From: Hysterangium stoloniferum
Lineage: Eukaryota > Basidiomycota > Agaricomycetes > Hysterangiales > Hysterangiaceae
NCBI GenBank assembly: GCA_015178975.1
Contig: WHVD01000005.1
Span: forward strand, 496,001-560,000
Length of the DNA: 64,000 nucleotides
Reading direction: 5' to 3'
Shown here in pieces: positions 1 through 11,604 of the stretch. Below the pieces are notes generated by a model. It was given only the letters and a program-made list of their open reading frames with translations, ran no database searches and was not told the origin of the DNA. Position 1 is the stretch's first letter, and each line of letters begins with the position of its first letter. The position numbers and the translations under genes are program-made.

Positions 1-3000
1 AGGCTGACAAAGTGACTTTTGAGCATTAAAATGGGATCCCGGGGCGACGACCGAAGTATGCCCGCCAACGTCCTGGGTTTCAAGTGTTATTTAGTGTGCT
101 CGCTGGTTTTAAGAACTATCTTACACCCCAGCCATTTCTCTAACTTCAATTTTCTCATCGTCTAGGGAGCCGGAGACAACCTAAGCGCAATTAGTATGGC
201 ATGAGAATGCAAGATCCTTCATACCTTTAAAATCTCCAGGATCATCCTCTCCTCTGCTAAAATCGAACATCCTTGGCGAAAGTACCAAATTTGCAGCAAA
301 GGCAACGCATTCAACCTGGTCTTATAGGACGGTGAAGCTTTAATAGCGTGGAATATGTGGTTGAGAAGTGGCCGGATCAAATGGGGTGGTGGCGTCAGAC
401 CACACATCCGGTCCAGGACGAGACCGCTATGAGCCACTAAATCGTCATTATCGTTTATTTCACCGAATCGGAATAGTTCAGGCTGGCGAGGAGAATTGAG
501 CTTGGCATAGCATTGAATAAAAACGGCACATACCATCAAGGGAAGTATGTAATCAAACACTGAAATGGCTTGAACATCGTACATGGCCTGGTAAAGCCAT
601 TTACAGACTAAGACGGCTACGCGGTCATATGTGGAATCAAAAGCCCTGGGTCCAGGCACCCGTTGTCTTCTCCATACAGGGAACTTGCTGACAAGATCAC
701 GTACACGGTCGCCGTGATAAGAACCTCGCATTCCCATAATATCGAAGTCAGAGGGGAGTGTCCGTGCCTCTTTGACTAAACAGGACGCGGTCGGTATTGT
801 CAACCTTGGTCGCCGCTGTGCATTTCGTTAATATTCTCCCAACATATTTGGTCAAACACAACGCACCATTATTTTTGCTGAGAGCTCCAGTGCGTCAGCA
901 ATGTAACCACGCAGTTCGTCATGTTCGCTGGAGAGCTCTTTCCAATACCGGTCTATGCTCAGGTCAGTCCATGCTGTGAATTTCCATCCAAACTCCTCCG
1001 CCATTCCGCGATGGAAGGAAGCCACCTTGACCGCCTCAAAGGCGCTCTCGCTATTGCAATCCATAGAATTAAAAAGGTCCATAACATAAGTTACCAAAGG
1101 TACCAGCCGGCGTGGATCACGATTCCACGCGAGATACTGCAGTGACCATTAAAGTCAATATAGCTTACAACAACACAGAGCATGAAATATAACGCACCTC
1201 TAAGAACGAGGTCCATATGTTAAGTGTGTCAAGTTTCACATTAGATCCCAAGATCTGGGGAATCAAAGGTGTGAACCATGCCCAGAGACGTGTTTGAGCT
1301 GCCTGGGTCCAATGTTTAGAACCACCTATTATACCTGCTAAAAGTTCAGCCGCAGCTCTTTGCTTGTTCTGATCATCTGAATCGACGAGCTCATTTATCA
1401 CGGGCTGAACACTCGCGAGAGGAGCATCCTCAATCAGTTGGACTGCGATCAAGCGTCAGGGATAAGGAAGATGGTGTGAGAATAAGATGACGTGCAGATC
1501 GATTTTATAGCAGCTATGTTGTGCATAGTTAAATTCTCGTGATTGGTCTCTTCCGCAAAATGCGTGGCCACAGATCGCCAGAACGCTTGCTTACAGCAAG
1601 TGTCTTCCACCACACGGACGGCATCAATACTTCCAGCCTCCCAAGGTTGAAAAGTAGATTTGTCGGTCAAGGGCATTAAATACCTTTCGTCCGCCGACGC
1701 CCAGACCAACCAACCTGATTTCATGCTATCTTTAAGCACCGGTACTTCGGCCGCAAGCTTAGGATCTAACATGCTCTTAAATGATGCCAATACGCAATTT
1801 GTGTAGTTCTCAGAGGGATTTTCAATAGGGACTATCCTCTTCAGCGGGTTGTAGTTGATGCCGAGGGCAACCTCGCGAAGATCTGGACTGGAAGACGTAC
1901 GCAGTTTAATATATCGAAGAGCTATAGCAGGAATGAAAAAGGGATCCACGCTAAAACGGAAAGCAAAAAAAACTAACTTACCTTTGGTTATACCACTCAG
2001 AGCATAGTACCTCATCGTGGCATTTGAGTCTCGCGCCATGTCCAAGAACTACAAAAACTAAGCTTGGATCGAAAATTAGACTGCGTGACTAACATAGCTC
2101 AGCTGTGGTCCGTATATCGGTTCCTCTCGGCGGATAAGAGTCCGCAGTATACGTATAGCTACAATGGTATATTTCCAATGTGTTTGTGGATTCCGCGCAA
2201 GATCTGTAAGAGTGCGAGTCTCATAGAGACTATCAAAACTATGTAAGTCACCATAGCATAGACACCTACAAGTTCTTCAAAGCATTTCTTGTACAGGTTG
2301 ATGCGGTGCTGGGTATTATATGCCCCCTTTTTAACTAGCACGTCGTCCACCAGATCAGCAGGGAGAACAGCCTCTAGTTCGTCTACAGCCCGATTCATAC
2401 TTTGTAAATCCAATGAGTAAATGATGAAGGATGGTTCGACAAATTGGGCCAGGCAATTCTCCGCTATAACTGACAGGCAATTTTGAATGGAAACCCTCTC
2501 GTACACTTGGCAGGAAAACAATGCTTTGACGAAGTCCACGACAAGTGTGGGTTCTTCAGTAATTAAGTATGCAGTTTCTCAATTTCCAGATGATTTGGAG
2601 ATACGTACCAGTCATGGCATATTTAGCAAAGGCTGGGGTATTAATTTGCCATAATGCTCCTTTTACACGGTAATCAGGTGAGGCTGGTGTAAGGGCTTTA
2701 TATATTATCGGGAAAACACGCCGCCGCACGCCGTCATATATCTGAATAGAATTAGCTATTGCAGGTCAATTTATATCGGCGAAAGCGTACACCACACAGG
2801 TCCTCCAATAAACTTTGACTTGTAGCGCGGACTGAGAGTATAATTATTGGACAGCTCGTAAAGATAAAGAGTGAGGCATACTTGTTGCATAATGCCACAT
2901 ACTCCTAATAGTAAATCAATATTGAACTACTACTTGGCGCTTATTATTTGACGCACCACTCTGCGATTTCGTCAATTAAGGCATCTTGAAGATGGGATCG

Positions 3001-6000
3001 TAGCCGTTCAATGCTATTCCATCTCAACCGTGCAGAATGGTACAGGCTAGAATGATTTGCAACTTGAAAGAACGTCAAGAGAAAGTTACTGCAAGCTCAC
3101 TAACCGAGCCTTTCGAACGTAAAGCGCTCGAGGCCACGCCTTCTGTCCAGAATATTGTCGAGTGACATTCACTTTGGATTCATAACGATCTCGTTGGGTG
3201 TAATAGCTTTCCTTGCTATCTCCATACTCTAACAAGAATGTCCTCATGCAGCGTAGCACCATTTGAGCAGCGTCAAGAGTATTCTCCGGGCCTTTGCTCC
3301 TAAGATATTGTCCTGCACGGTGAAGAAAATCTCCAAACCGATTTCGTAGGTCCGTCACGAATTTATGACGGGGATCACCATCTAGCAAGGTAAATCCTGC
3401 ATTTACTGAATCTACGGGAGCGATAAACTCCGGAATCTCATTCCTACGTGATGGTTAATGGGGAACCATATTGAAGCGAGAAAATTAACCGACAAGATAT
3501 CCGTCGTCGTGAAAGCGTCATCCTGAGAAATAACTTCCTTTATGAAGGTAGGGATACCCCCAAAAACATTTCGTATGTAACTTAAATGCCTACCGATGGG
3601 GTCAGCTAAAGAATCTGCGCCATAAAGAAGTATGATATAACCTGCAGAAATCATTTCGCCAGACTTCTTGATCGCTAATGTTGTCCTCAAGAAGTGTATC
3701 CAGAGCATCCAACGAGGGCTTCACAATTTCTCGTAGGATTTCTAAAGCAAACTCGATCTCACCATCAGATGGTGTATGCCAAGTGACCTGTTGAAATTCA
3801 ATATGAAACCGTGCCTGCAAAATGATACCTACAGCAACTTTTCCTGGATCATAAAGTTTTCCCCAATGAGCATGATGGGACTTCTGAAACTCTAATGGCG
3901 TTAAGTACAAAATTCACTCCAGTAAATCGCAAAATTCACCTTCGCTCGACCATTCAGGTGGATTAACAAACCGACTTTCCGTGGGATACGTTTGTGTCAA
4001 AGTCAACAAAACTGTTGTTAAAAGTTTGCTCGCACGAGAGAAGCCTCTTTTCGATAGGGTTTTTCGTTGCAAAACTTTGAACAGATGCAGTATTTCCTTT
4101 TTGTAGACGAGGAGCTATCACGCAATGTTGTCGAATACGGAACATCAGAGGAGGGGACAGACAATACCACTTACTGCTTTTCCGTCGCTGAAATGTCACT
4201 CAGAAAGATCATCGCGGCACGTATGGGCAATAAAGACTTACTTAGAAATGACACCTCGTAAAATCGCCATAGCTGCGTGAGTACGTGATTAATATGGACA
4301 ATGTATCAATGAAAATGTATTCCATACTCCAGTGAAAAGTGGCATCAGACGGTAATGGAGCCGATGTCATAGACGTTGTCCGGACAGACGAGGCTCCATT
4401 GTGAAGTTCAGTCTGTATAGTAGTTATGCAGAACGGCAGGAACCTATCTAGTGCCTTGAGAGAGTTGGCATTTGAGATACATTCAACCAGCTGGTGAACA
4501 GCATGGACACAATTCGGTCGCACTGTCGTAGTTGCGTAATCATAGATTAGATTGAGAGCAAGGTCGAATAACGGCTCGGAAAGGTGAGTACATATTTGAT
4601 TGCAAGCCGCCATTACTGCATCGACAACTATGAAGTACGGTGTGAGCGCCTGAGACGGAAAGCAATGTTTAGAGATTAAGACCTACTTTCATTTTCGGAA
4701 CCAGAGCGAACTTCGCCGCCAGTGTCTTCAGGGAGGTTCTCTAATAAAAGAATCACTCGGCGAATAAAAGACGCAACCCAGTCGGGGAAGCCTCTCGTTG
4801 ATTCTCGAAGTAAAGCATCCTCCTCTGTCCTCGAGAGATGAGGTGTTTCTCCAGGTTCTATGCCATGAGGTAATTCGTCTATGACAAGGGCAGGTATGTT
4901 ATCAACGGAGAGATGTGCAATATCCACAGTTATTAACTGGGCATCCGAATCTGAACGCGGAAACTCCGTAAGGTCACCAAACTTGATGCTTTGAGAAATC
5001 TCGACTAGGAATGCTGTCGTGCATAGCTGCCGCAAGTGTATGAGCAGAGCTCAACAATGGAGCGTGAAAGACTCATTGACATACAGTTTTTGTAGGATCA
5101 TTCTAACAATTTTTGTCAGTACGTACATGAAGGGCTTAGTGGAAGTATGAATACCAAATCAATGCCAGGTAATAACAACTCAAGGATAGTTAAAAGATGC
5201 TTCGATCCTGGATAATAGATATCCCTGCTGACTAGGCTGAGAGCGACTGCCCCGAGAGCTTTGATGACGGCTGTAGTTCGGTGAGTCTATTAAATGTGTC
5301 GAGATTGGGCAAATACATCAATAGGCGTTTGCACGTACTTCGACAAGTGCTTCTAAAGAAGGAACAGCGCGCTCTAGTATTGGGTGTAATATAAGTTCTG
5401 GTTCCATAATAGACATGCTTTTGAAACATGATTGAATATTAGAAACGGTGGTTGGATCACGAGAAAAGGTGGCAAGAAGAGCCGGTGTTCGGAGGCAGCG
5501 TACAAGCTCCCGTCTTATTAAAGGGGTAAGTTGTCGGTGCTGAAGTATATCAATTAGTTGTGAATAATGTGTCTAGTTTGTAGACTTGCAGGTGGTGTTT
5601 TACAATCGGGCTTTCGTTCAGCATACCATCCTGCGGATCATATTTATCAACTTGAAGATGCAATGAAAGATGTAAGTAAATTCACGTTTATTGAACTCTG
5701 ACACAAGATATTTAATGAATGCACTTAGATCGGTAGTCCAAGTGCCTGAGTTCGATGGATGGAAAAAGCTCTCGGTGGATATAATCATCCGTGACAGCGA
5801 ATCCAATGCCTTGCATCCCGCTAAATACGCGTTGGGCGACCCCGATGTTTCCAATGGGTCGGTCCTCATGTCGGACGCACCATAAGGTGTGGTAGCTCTG
5901 GATCGTAAAAGAACAGGGCTATCGTTGGTCATTGAGTAAACAATAATTTTTGCCAATGAGTCTAAACAGCGAGCATGTAAACCTCAAGAAGTGCGGGATG

Positions 6001-7428
6001 ATTACAGGGTCCGTACAAATACGCCAGGTAGCTTTGGGAAGCCGTCCAATCTCATAACTAGCCCGACTATCGACTGTGGATCCGGTTGTTAGTGATCCCG
6101 AATTAGCTAATGGAATTTCTTTCAAAACCCATGTCAGTTAAACGGAGAAAAGTTGTGTCATGGTGAGAACTGACCCATGCTTGTAAGGCATTTGGACATA
6201 ATGGTGGCCCATTGGGCATTAGTAAATATGCCGACGTCCTTCCACAGACCGGGCCACTGGCCAGGGGTATCCAGGTCGCTACGGTCCCACATCGGGCGAT
6301 TCTCGCCCTCACTTAAGGCATCATCCGGTATCACGTCTATACGTTTAGGGTCGCTCACGCTGGGATCTACGTGCATTTCTGCAAGTTTACTGATAAATGA
6401 CCTAATCCATACATGAGTAGCAAATTCAACTATACCCCTCTTTTTTCAGAATTGGCACTTACAACATTCTATCGTCCCATAGACATGAGTTTATACTATC
6501 CCACATACGGAACATTAATGGCAAATAAGTTTGTGGATGTGACAGTGGAAGAAAAGTCGTTAAGTAGTATTGTGTTGCAAGGATGCTCTACTGTGATGAT
6601 CAATAAAAGTATTTATGACTCAAAAGGAGATTACTTGCATCAAGTAACGTGCCGTCAAACTGGGGGAGAAATGTCTCCAACATCTCATCTATAGCAGCCG
6701 GATGAAAGAAACGGCGGGATATTTCAGCGACATATCCGATATAGTAAGGAATTTGGCTAAATGTGCTTCACACAGATTCAAAGTCAGGCAATTCCACGTT
6801 GGAGGCACTCAGGACATACCCGACTTCGAACTGTCTTCTGGTGAGAAAAAGTTCCTTCTTGAGAATGTCATAAACAGGCTTCCAGGGCAGTCTCATGTCT
6901 TCAATAGTAATTTTCTTCTTGGAATGCAAGAATTCCGCTAGTCCATTAGCCCATGTGGACAGGAGGGTTACCGGCATGCCAGGTGTGACGCATAGTTCAA
7001 AATATACTCTCGCCAACTTAGCTCGTTTCTGGAGTGGTATGGGATATTTGAGCAAGACCCAGCTATATTCGCGTGGTGTAAGTGGTCATAATTTTCTTTG
7101 GAGAAGGCTCCTGGGACGAACTTGTCGATCATGGCATCCCATTGTAATAAACCGGGCTCATAGTCTTTCGCTTTTATGCACTTGTTGAAAATCGGTGAAT
7201 AAATAAGTATCTAGATTAAGACTGTTGACGTACTTGTACGATTCGCATAAGATAGAAATCTAAAAGTTTCTGCATCTCAGAGTTCGGCTCAACCGAATAT
7301 GGTAGACAAGAAGCATATGTTTGGAGCCTTTCCAAAGCAACGGTATATCTTTCATCTTTATGTCCTTTGTGGGTATGCTCGTCGTTTGCAACGAAGTTTT
7401 TGGATTTGAGAGGACACGACGCAGACAT
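1..7428 (-). CDS. Blm10/PA200-type proteasome activator, copy A (3' end outside window)
   Basis: A giant HEAT-repeat protein of the Blm10/PA200 family, which caps the 20S proteasome. The call rests on exon-by-exon similarity to copy B at 40808-48119, whose C-terminus is diagnostic. Matching blocks include the N-terminal region ending in WVLLKYP (WLLLRYP in B), an exon around 6600-6700 with FFHPAAIDEMLETFLP, and the late block RLNALPLLQIWYF (RLNALPTLAVFWY in B). I chose the ATG at 7428 (MSASC...) because the frame upstream has only a GTG. Coding continues to base 1: after introns near 150-215 and 60-115 the frame reads EVREMAGTLAGILRSSP, parallel to B, so the gene leaves the window intact. The C-terminal HbYX-type tail cannot be seen. 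The start lies only 76 bp downstream of the RXT2 stop. I saw no frame breaks in the stretches checked. It has more introns than copy B. Confidence 0.85.
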
Positions 7429-7504
7429 GTTTGAAACTAAACGCCTGCCAGCAAGCGCCTGTGAATGGACTAATTTTACAGATAGGATATAAGGGACAAA
7501 TAAT

Positions 7505-8567
7505 TCAAAGCATTTCACCCTCCTCCATCTCTTTCAGCGCACGCTCTCTGATTATTGTCCATAAACCTTGTTTCTGATTCCGGACCAAACCCAACCCTTC
7601 TCGGATTTCTTCCAGTCGTTCGACATATTCGCGTCCATCTTCTTGCAACTCTCGTAATGTTGCCAGGCCTCTATCTAATATCTCCTCCTGCGGCGTCTCA
7701 ATGGAACTTGTGGAAGCTTCGTAATTGGTAGGCAGAACAGCTTCCGACTGCGAGTCGGCCACATCTTGTGTCGGCTCGATAAATATCCTGTGGATAGTCG
7801 AGATAATCTCTGGGGTTGCAGACGGACGATCGCTGGTACTGCTGCCTTCACGCTCGCTAAAGTTCTCATCGCCCTCCACATCCTCTTTCTTAGGAATAGT
7901 TGGACTGCGGGGTGCTTCGCTGGGACTTTTCGCGCGTGGGACTCCCTCACTGCCGAGTACCTCCCAAAGTCTCCCCATTGCACGCCTAAGAGCTGATTCA
8001 CCTTCAATAAGTCCACATGTGGCTCGTTCCAGATCGTTTAACATCCGTGAGCGAAAGGTGTGTTGAGCTGCGGGATCCAGGACGAATGACGTGAAAGACA
8101 GGTGCTGTGTTGTTGGTGGTGGATAGGGTGCCACAAGAGGTGGGCTGGGTGAACGGAGATGAGCGAAACGAGGGGGTGATGGAGACCGCGCTTCAGCTGG
8201 TAGCATTCGTTTGATACGCTTTCGCGCTCTTTCCTCTACCTGCAGTCTAGGCGTAAGGCGATTGTCGGACGGGAATTAGTGGCGACCGCACCTCCCAGTC
8301 ATCCCGTTCTGGTCCCCAAGCCGCCAATTTACCTTTCTGAACCCATCTAGCCCCTTCAACTAGTTTATTGCCCCAATTTCCCTTGTTCACACCTATCGGA
8401 AGCTCAGCCTCCCGTTGACTTTGTATGGATAGATAGTTTGCATCATAGTCGCCATGCCTACAATTAGATTTAATGCACCATTATATCGGTTTCAAAATAA
8501 CGACCCACTCGTCTTTAGTAAGAGCTAGAGGCCGTTTTTGTGAGAGCATTTCAACTTGTATGACCAT
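7505..8567 (-). CDS. RXT2: Rxt2-like subunit of the Rpd3L histone deacetylase complex
   Basis: The N-terminal exon (about 8292-8455) carries the Rxt2_N signature: a YLSIQSQREAELPIG segment followed by GNWGNKLVEGARWV and GKLAAWGPERDDWE. After an intron (about 8240-8291) a basic stretch, VEERARKRIKRM, leads into a Ser/Pro/Glu-rich tail. Its end, about residues 180-230 of that exon, is a predicted coiled-coil (LATLRELQEDGREYVERLEEI). Rxt2 is a non-catalytic nuclear subunit of Rpd3L in yeast. The first exon is uncertain: I propose the ATG at 8567 and a GTGGGT donor that makes KDE run into HGDYDANY, but another upstream exon is possible. It sits between bioB (137 bp upstream) and Blm10-A (76 bp downstream), all on the same strand. 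Confidence 0.75.
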
Positions 8568-8703
8568 CGAGTTACTGCGCGGAGTTCGAAATTGTAGTGG
8601 GTTGCCGCATTTAGATTGCAGCAGATACAACGGTAGGAATAGAACTGTATGAAACTTTAAAAAATGGTGACGGAACTCTCTATTTGTGCATCTGATACAA
8701 AAT

Positions 8704-10307
8704 TTAAACATTTGGTAAAACTTCATTCGTTTGGGGATCAGAATTCAGCAACTGTGAAGCAGGGCCAGGAGGAGCAGGGCCAGGAGGAGCAGGGCCAGTG
8801 GGGGCATGACCTGAAAGCCGTTCTTGTTCGAAACTTCGCATTCCCTGTAGGCCCCAGCGCTCCATCATCGCCTTATCCTATAACACAATTGGAGGTCAGA
8901 AACTATACGTCTGGAGCAGATTGGAACTTACTTCGTCCCATGGCGAGCCTGAGTAAGATACAATTATCAACACGTGCCCACATTTTTATGTCAGAAACTC
9001 ACATGGTGTCGTCAACATGGCATCTCCCGTAAAAATAGCATTTGCACCAGCCATAAAGCTCATGGCTTGTTCAGCCTCGCTCAATGTTTGCCTACCTGCA
9101 GCAAGTCTTATAATCGTAGTCGGCATCGCTATCCGGGCGGTCGCAATAGTTCGAAGTATGGTTTGATGGGGAACAGGCTTATTGGGAACATTAATATTCA
9201 AATAGAGTGTAAAGACAAACTGGATATATACCTCATTGTTTTCCAACGGTGTCCCAGCAATGGGGACCAAAGCATTCACCGGGAACGACTCCGGGTGCTC
9301 TGGCATGCTGTGAATCACGTATTTAGCCCCGAGTCTGCTTCAAAAAGACTCCCGCATACTTGGCTACCTCCCACACCAGCCCTACACGGTCACAGTCGGA
9401 TTCTCCGAGACCAATAATGCCACCTGAACAGACGCTAATACCAGCTTCGCGAACGGCGGCGATGGTGTCAAGCCGCTCGTCGTAACTTCGAGTTGTGATA
9501 ACCTTTTCTCACTTGTAAAAACCGCGGGTAAAACCCCCGAAGAGTCATGAGAGAGACGCACGCTAGGGTAAAATTCACGAGACGTGTCAAGATTATGGTT
9601 GTATGCTGTGAGTCCTCTAAACTTCCAATCTTAAGGGATTCCGACCTATACGCCTATGGGACGACTTACGCTTCCTTTAATTGCTTCGCCTGCTCTGGAG
9701 ATAACATGCCAAGGGTGGTGCAGACCTCCATACCCATACCCCTGACTTCTCTTACCATTTCTAATATCTTTTCAAAGCCCCGTTTACGACCAGCTAAGTC
9801 TCTCCATGCAGCACCCATGCAAAATCTTGTACTTCCATTTTCCTTAGCTCGACGAGCTGCCTCAATGACAGGCTCGATTGAAACAAGCCTGGATGCCACC
9901 GTAGCTGTGGAATAGCGAGAGGACTGGGAGCAGTAAGAACCTTGAGGGAGAGTAAAATATATGCTGGCTATGGTGCATTAAAAACCTACAATCCTCGCTG
10001 CACCCGCCGCCTACAAGTCTCCCGTAGCTTTAAAATAACTGGTTCGAGGATTCGGTTGGGACTCACTCTTGATATTCATCAATGTGCACAACTGGATTTT
10101 GGAGGGATCGTGATGCTGTCGGTGGACAGAAGCTGCTCTGAAAACCAGATCGAGGAGAGGTGAATCATAGATTGTCTGAATTTCTTGTTTTGTCCATGTC
10201 TGGCGAGATGCACTTGAAGGTAAGATCGAAGCTGTAGCATGTCCTCGTGCTATGGTGAATCCTGCAGCACGATTGCAGATACGTGACCGCATAACTGGAG
10301 GGAGCAT
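8704..10307 (-). CDS. BIO2: biotin synthase (radical SAM), mitochondrial
   Basis: Converts dethiobiotin to biotin, the last step of biotin synthesis, normally in mitochondria. The N-terminus ([17 protein letters not shown]...) is basic and Ser/Ala-rich, as in a transit peptide. The radical-SAM motif CSEDCSYC (CxxxCxxC) is assembled across two introns and partly encoded by a 21-nt exon at 9990-10010. Further family blocks are [72 protein letters not shown] and [13 protein letters not shown]; all expected regions are present. The C-terminal tail ends in a short Gly-Pro-Ala-Pro-Pro repeat (about 8756-8805) unlike the conserved core. It is divergent from RPS27 and shares a 605-bp upstream region with it. 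Confidence 0.95.
8758..8806 (-). repeat. short tandem repeat encoding GPAPP units in the biotin synthase tail
   Basis: A 15-nt unit (agggccaggaggagc on the plus strand) is repeated about 2.5 times. It encodes [13 protein letters not shown] just before the stop codon of biotin synthase. It lies outside the conserved catalytic barrel, so length changes would probably be tolerated. Confidence 0.8.
9990..10010 (-). other. 21-nt micro-exon in the radical-SAM motif of biotin synthase
   Basis: GCGGCGGGTGCAGCGAGGATT on the minus strand, bounded by ..TTGTAG and GTAGGT. Joined to its neighbours it gives K-SGGCSED-C, supplying the first Fe-S cysteine and one base of the second. Confidence 0.8.
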
Positions 10308-10912
10308 CGTGTCAGGGAAAGCAGAACGAGCGAAAGATAATCAAATGAGTATGAATTTGAGATTGTCGTGATATTGTTATTATCGGACTCAATCACTCGA
10401 TCGAATTAGTGGAATAGATTTGGCGCAATTGCCGAGCCGGAGAGCCGACGGAAGACTGTTTTTTTCAAAATCTAGGGTAACTTTCCTTCGTCTCCTGCGA
10501 TAAGAGATTTCCGTCAATCTATGGGGTCACTTTTCGCTGGACTGGTGTTTGCAATTGGGTTGGGACCCGGCTACGCGATTAGGATCAACAAACGTGGGGA
10601 GATACTTGGTATACGAGGCTCTAAATGATAAAAGTAAACAATAAAATATTCCACTTTAATGTAGCCCCCACTGCTTGCTTGCAACTAGTACTGTCGTAAT
10701 GACTCTTGAATGACATTAACGCAACTCCCAAGTCATCCAGAGTCATTGCGGGTCCGGATTAGGAGCATTTAAGCTCCGACTCTAACTGTTACAGTCCAAG
10801 TCGAAACCTTAATAATCCCCCATTGGCGTCCACAGCGACAACCCCCATCCTCGCACCTTTACCTCAAAAAAAAGCAGCCTAATAGCGCACTTTTTGCTCC
10901 CAAACACACAAA
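10308..10912. promoter_or_regulatory. shared divergent promoter of biotin synthase and RPS27
   Basis: A 605-bp region between two divergent starts. Visible elements are an inverted pair of the 9-mer AATGACTCT (10698-10706 plus, 10739-10747 minus), which resembles the TGACTC core bound by Gcn4/AP-1-type bZIP factors; a palindrome GGAGC-ATTTAA-GCTCC near 10762; and CCAAT boxes in reverse (ATTGG) near 10552 and 10822. C-rich and A-rich runs precede the RPS27 start. Factor assignment is inference from yeast. Confidence 0.45.
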
Positions 10913-11327
10913 ATGGTACGTTGTGCTGATTCGTGTCGCGCTCTCCATCAATATATCTTTTTCGTTTAGACTCTTGCCGTCGATTTGCTTCACCCTTCAG
11001 CTGAGACCGAGAAGAGGAGCCACAAGCTCAAGCGTCTCGTACAAAGTCCAAACTCTTACTTCATGGATGTCAAGTGCCCAGGTACATGCTTGGTAGTTTA
11101 TTGGCGTCCTATTCTAATCTGGCCTTCTAGGTTGCTTCGCAATCACGACCGTTTTTTCGCATGCACAAACCGTAGTGCTCTGCGGGTCATGTGCAACTGT
11201 GTTATGCCAACCCACCGGTGGTAAGGCCAGGTTGACTGAGGGTATGTATTTGCCACGATGTATCGGCCCAGCGGTATCATCTGACAACTCTGCGAATTTA
11301 GGGAGCTCGTTCCGTCGGAAAAACTAA
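10913..11327 (+). CDS. RPS27: 40S ribosomal protein eS27
   Basis: Small zinc-binding protein of the 40S ribosomal subunit. The first exon is the ATG alone (10913-10915). The intron (10916-10969) follows at once, and exon 2 starts [16 protein letters not shown]. Exon 3 holds the zinc finger CPGC...CGSCATVLC (four Cys), and the last exon ends GSSFRRKN. Joined exons 10913-10915, 10970-11081, 11131-11241 and 11302-11327 give the full family length of about 83 residues. A single-codon first exon is common in fungal ribosomal protein genes, and a finder that demands longer first exons will miss this start. Confidence 0.95.
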
Positions 11328-11604
11328 CCCATCTAGGCCACCCTTGTCTGTTCTATATCGCATCTGTTATAGTACGCAGCTGCCCTCACATCGTCCTTAT
11401 TGCAATACAAAACCAGTCGCTTATCTCGTCATGTCATATACTTAGTGTTAATGCATGTCAATCAGGCAATTATACACAATACATCCCTATCACTTCCAGT
11501 TTTTGGTGCGCGAGTATGTTCATGAAAAAATTAAGTTTCCCATAGCAATTATCATAAACTGTGCGACAATCAAAGATTTTATCTGCGGTACTTGTACGGC
11601 TTGT

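Noticed and set aside
219-803. Blm10-A seemed to be truncated at 219, lacking its C-terminus
   Set aside because: The stop is inside an intron. Two short introns lead to further coding sequence that aligns with copy B up to base 1.
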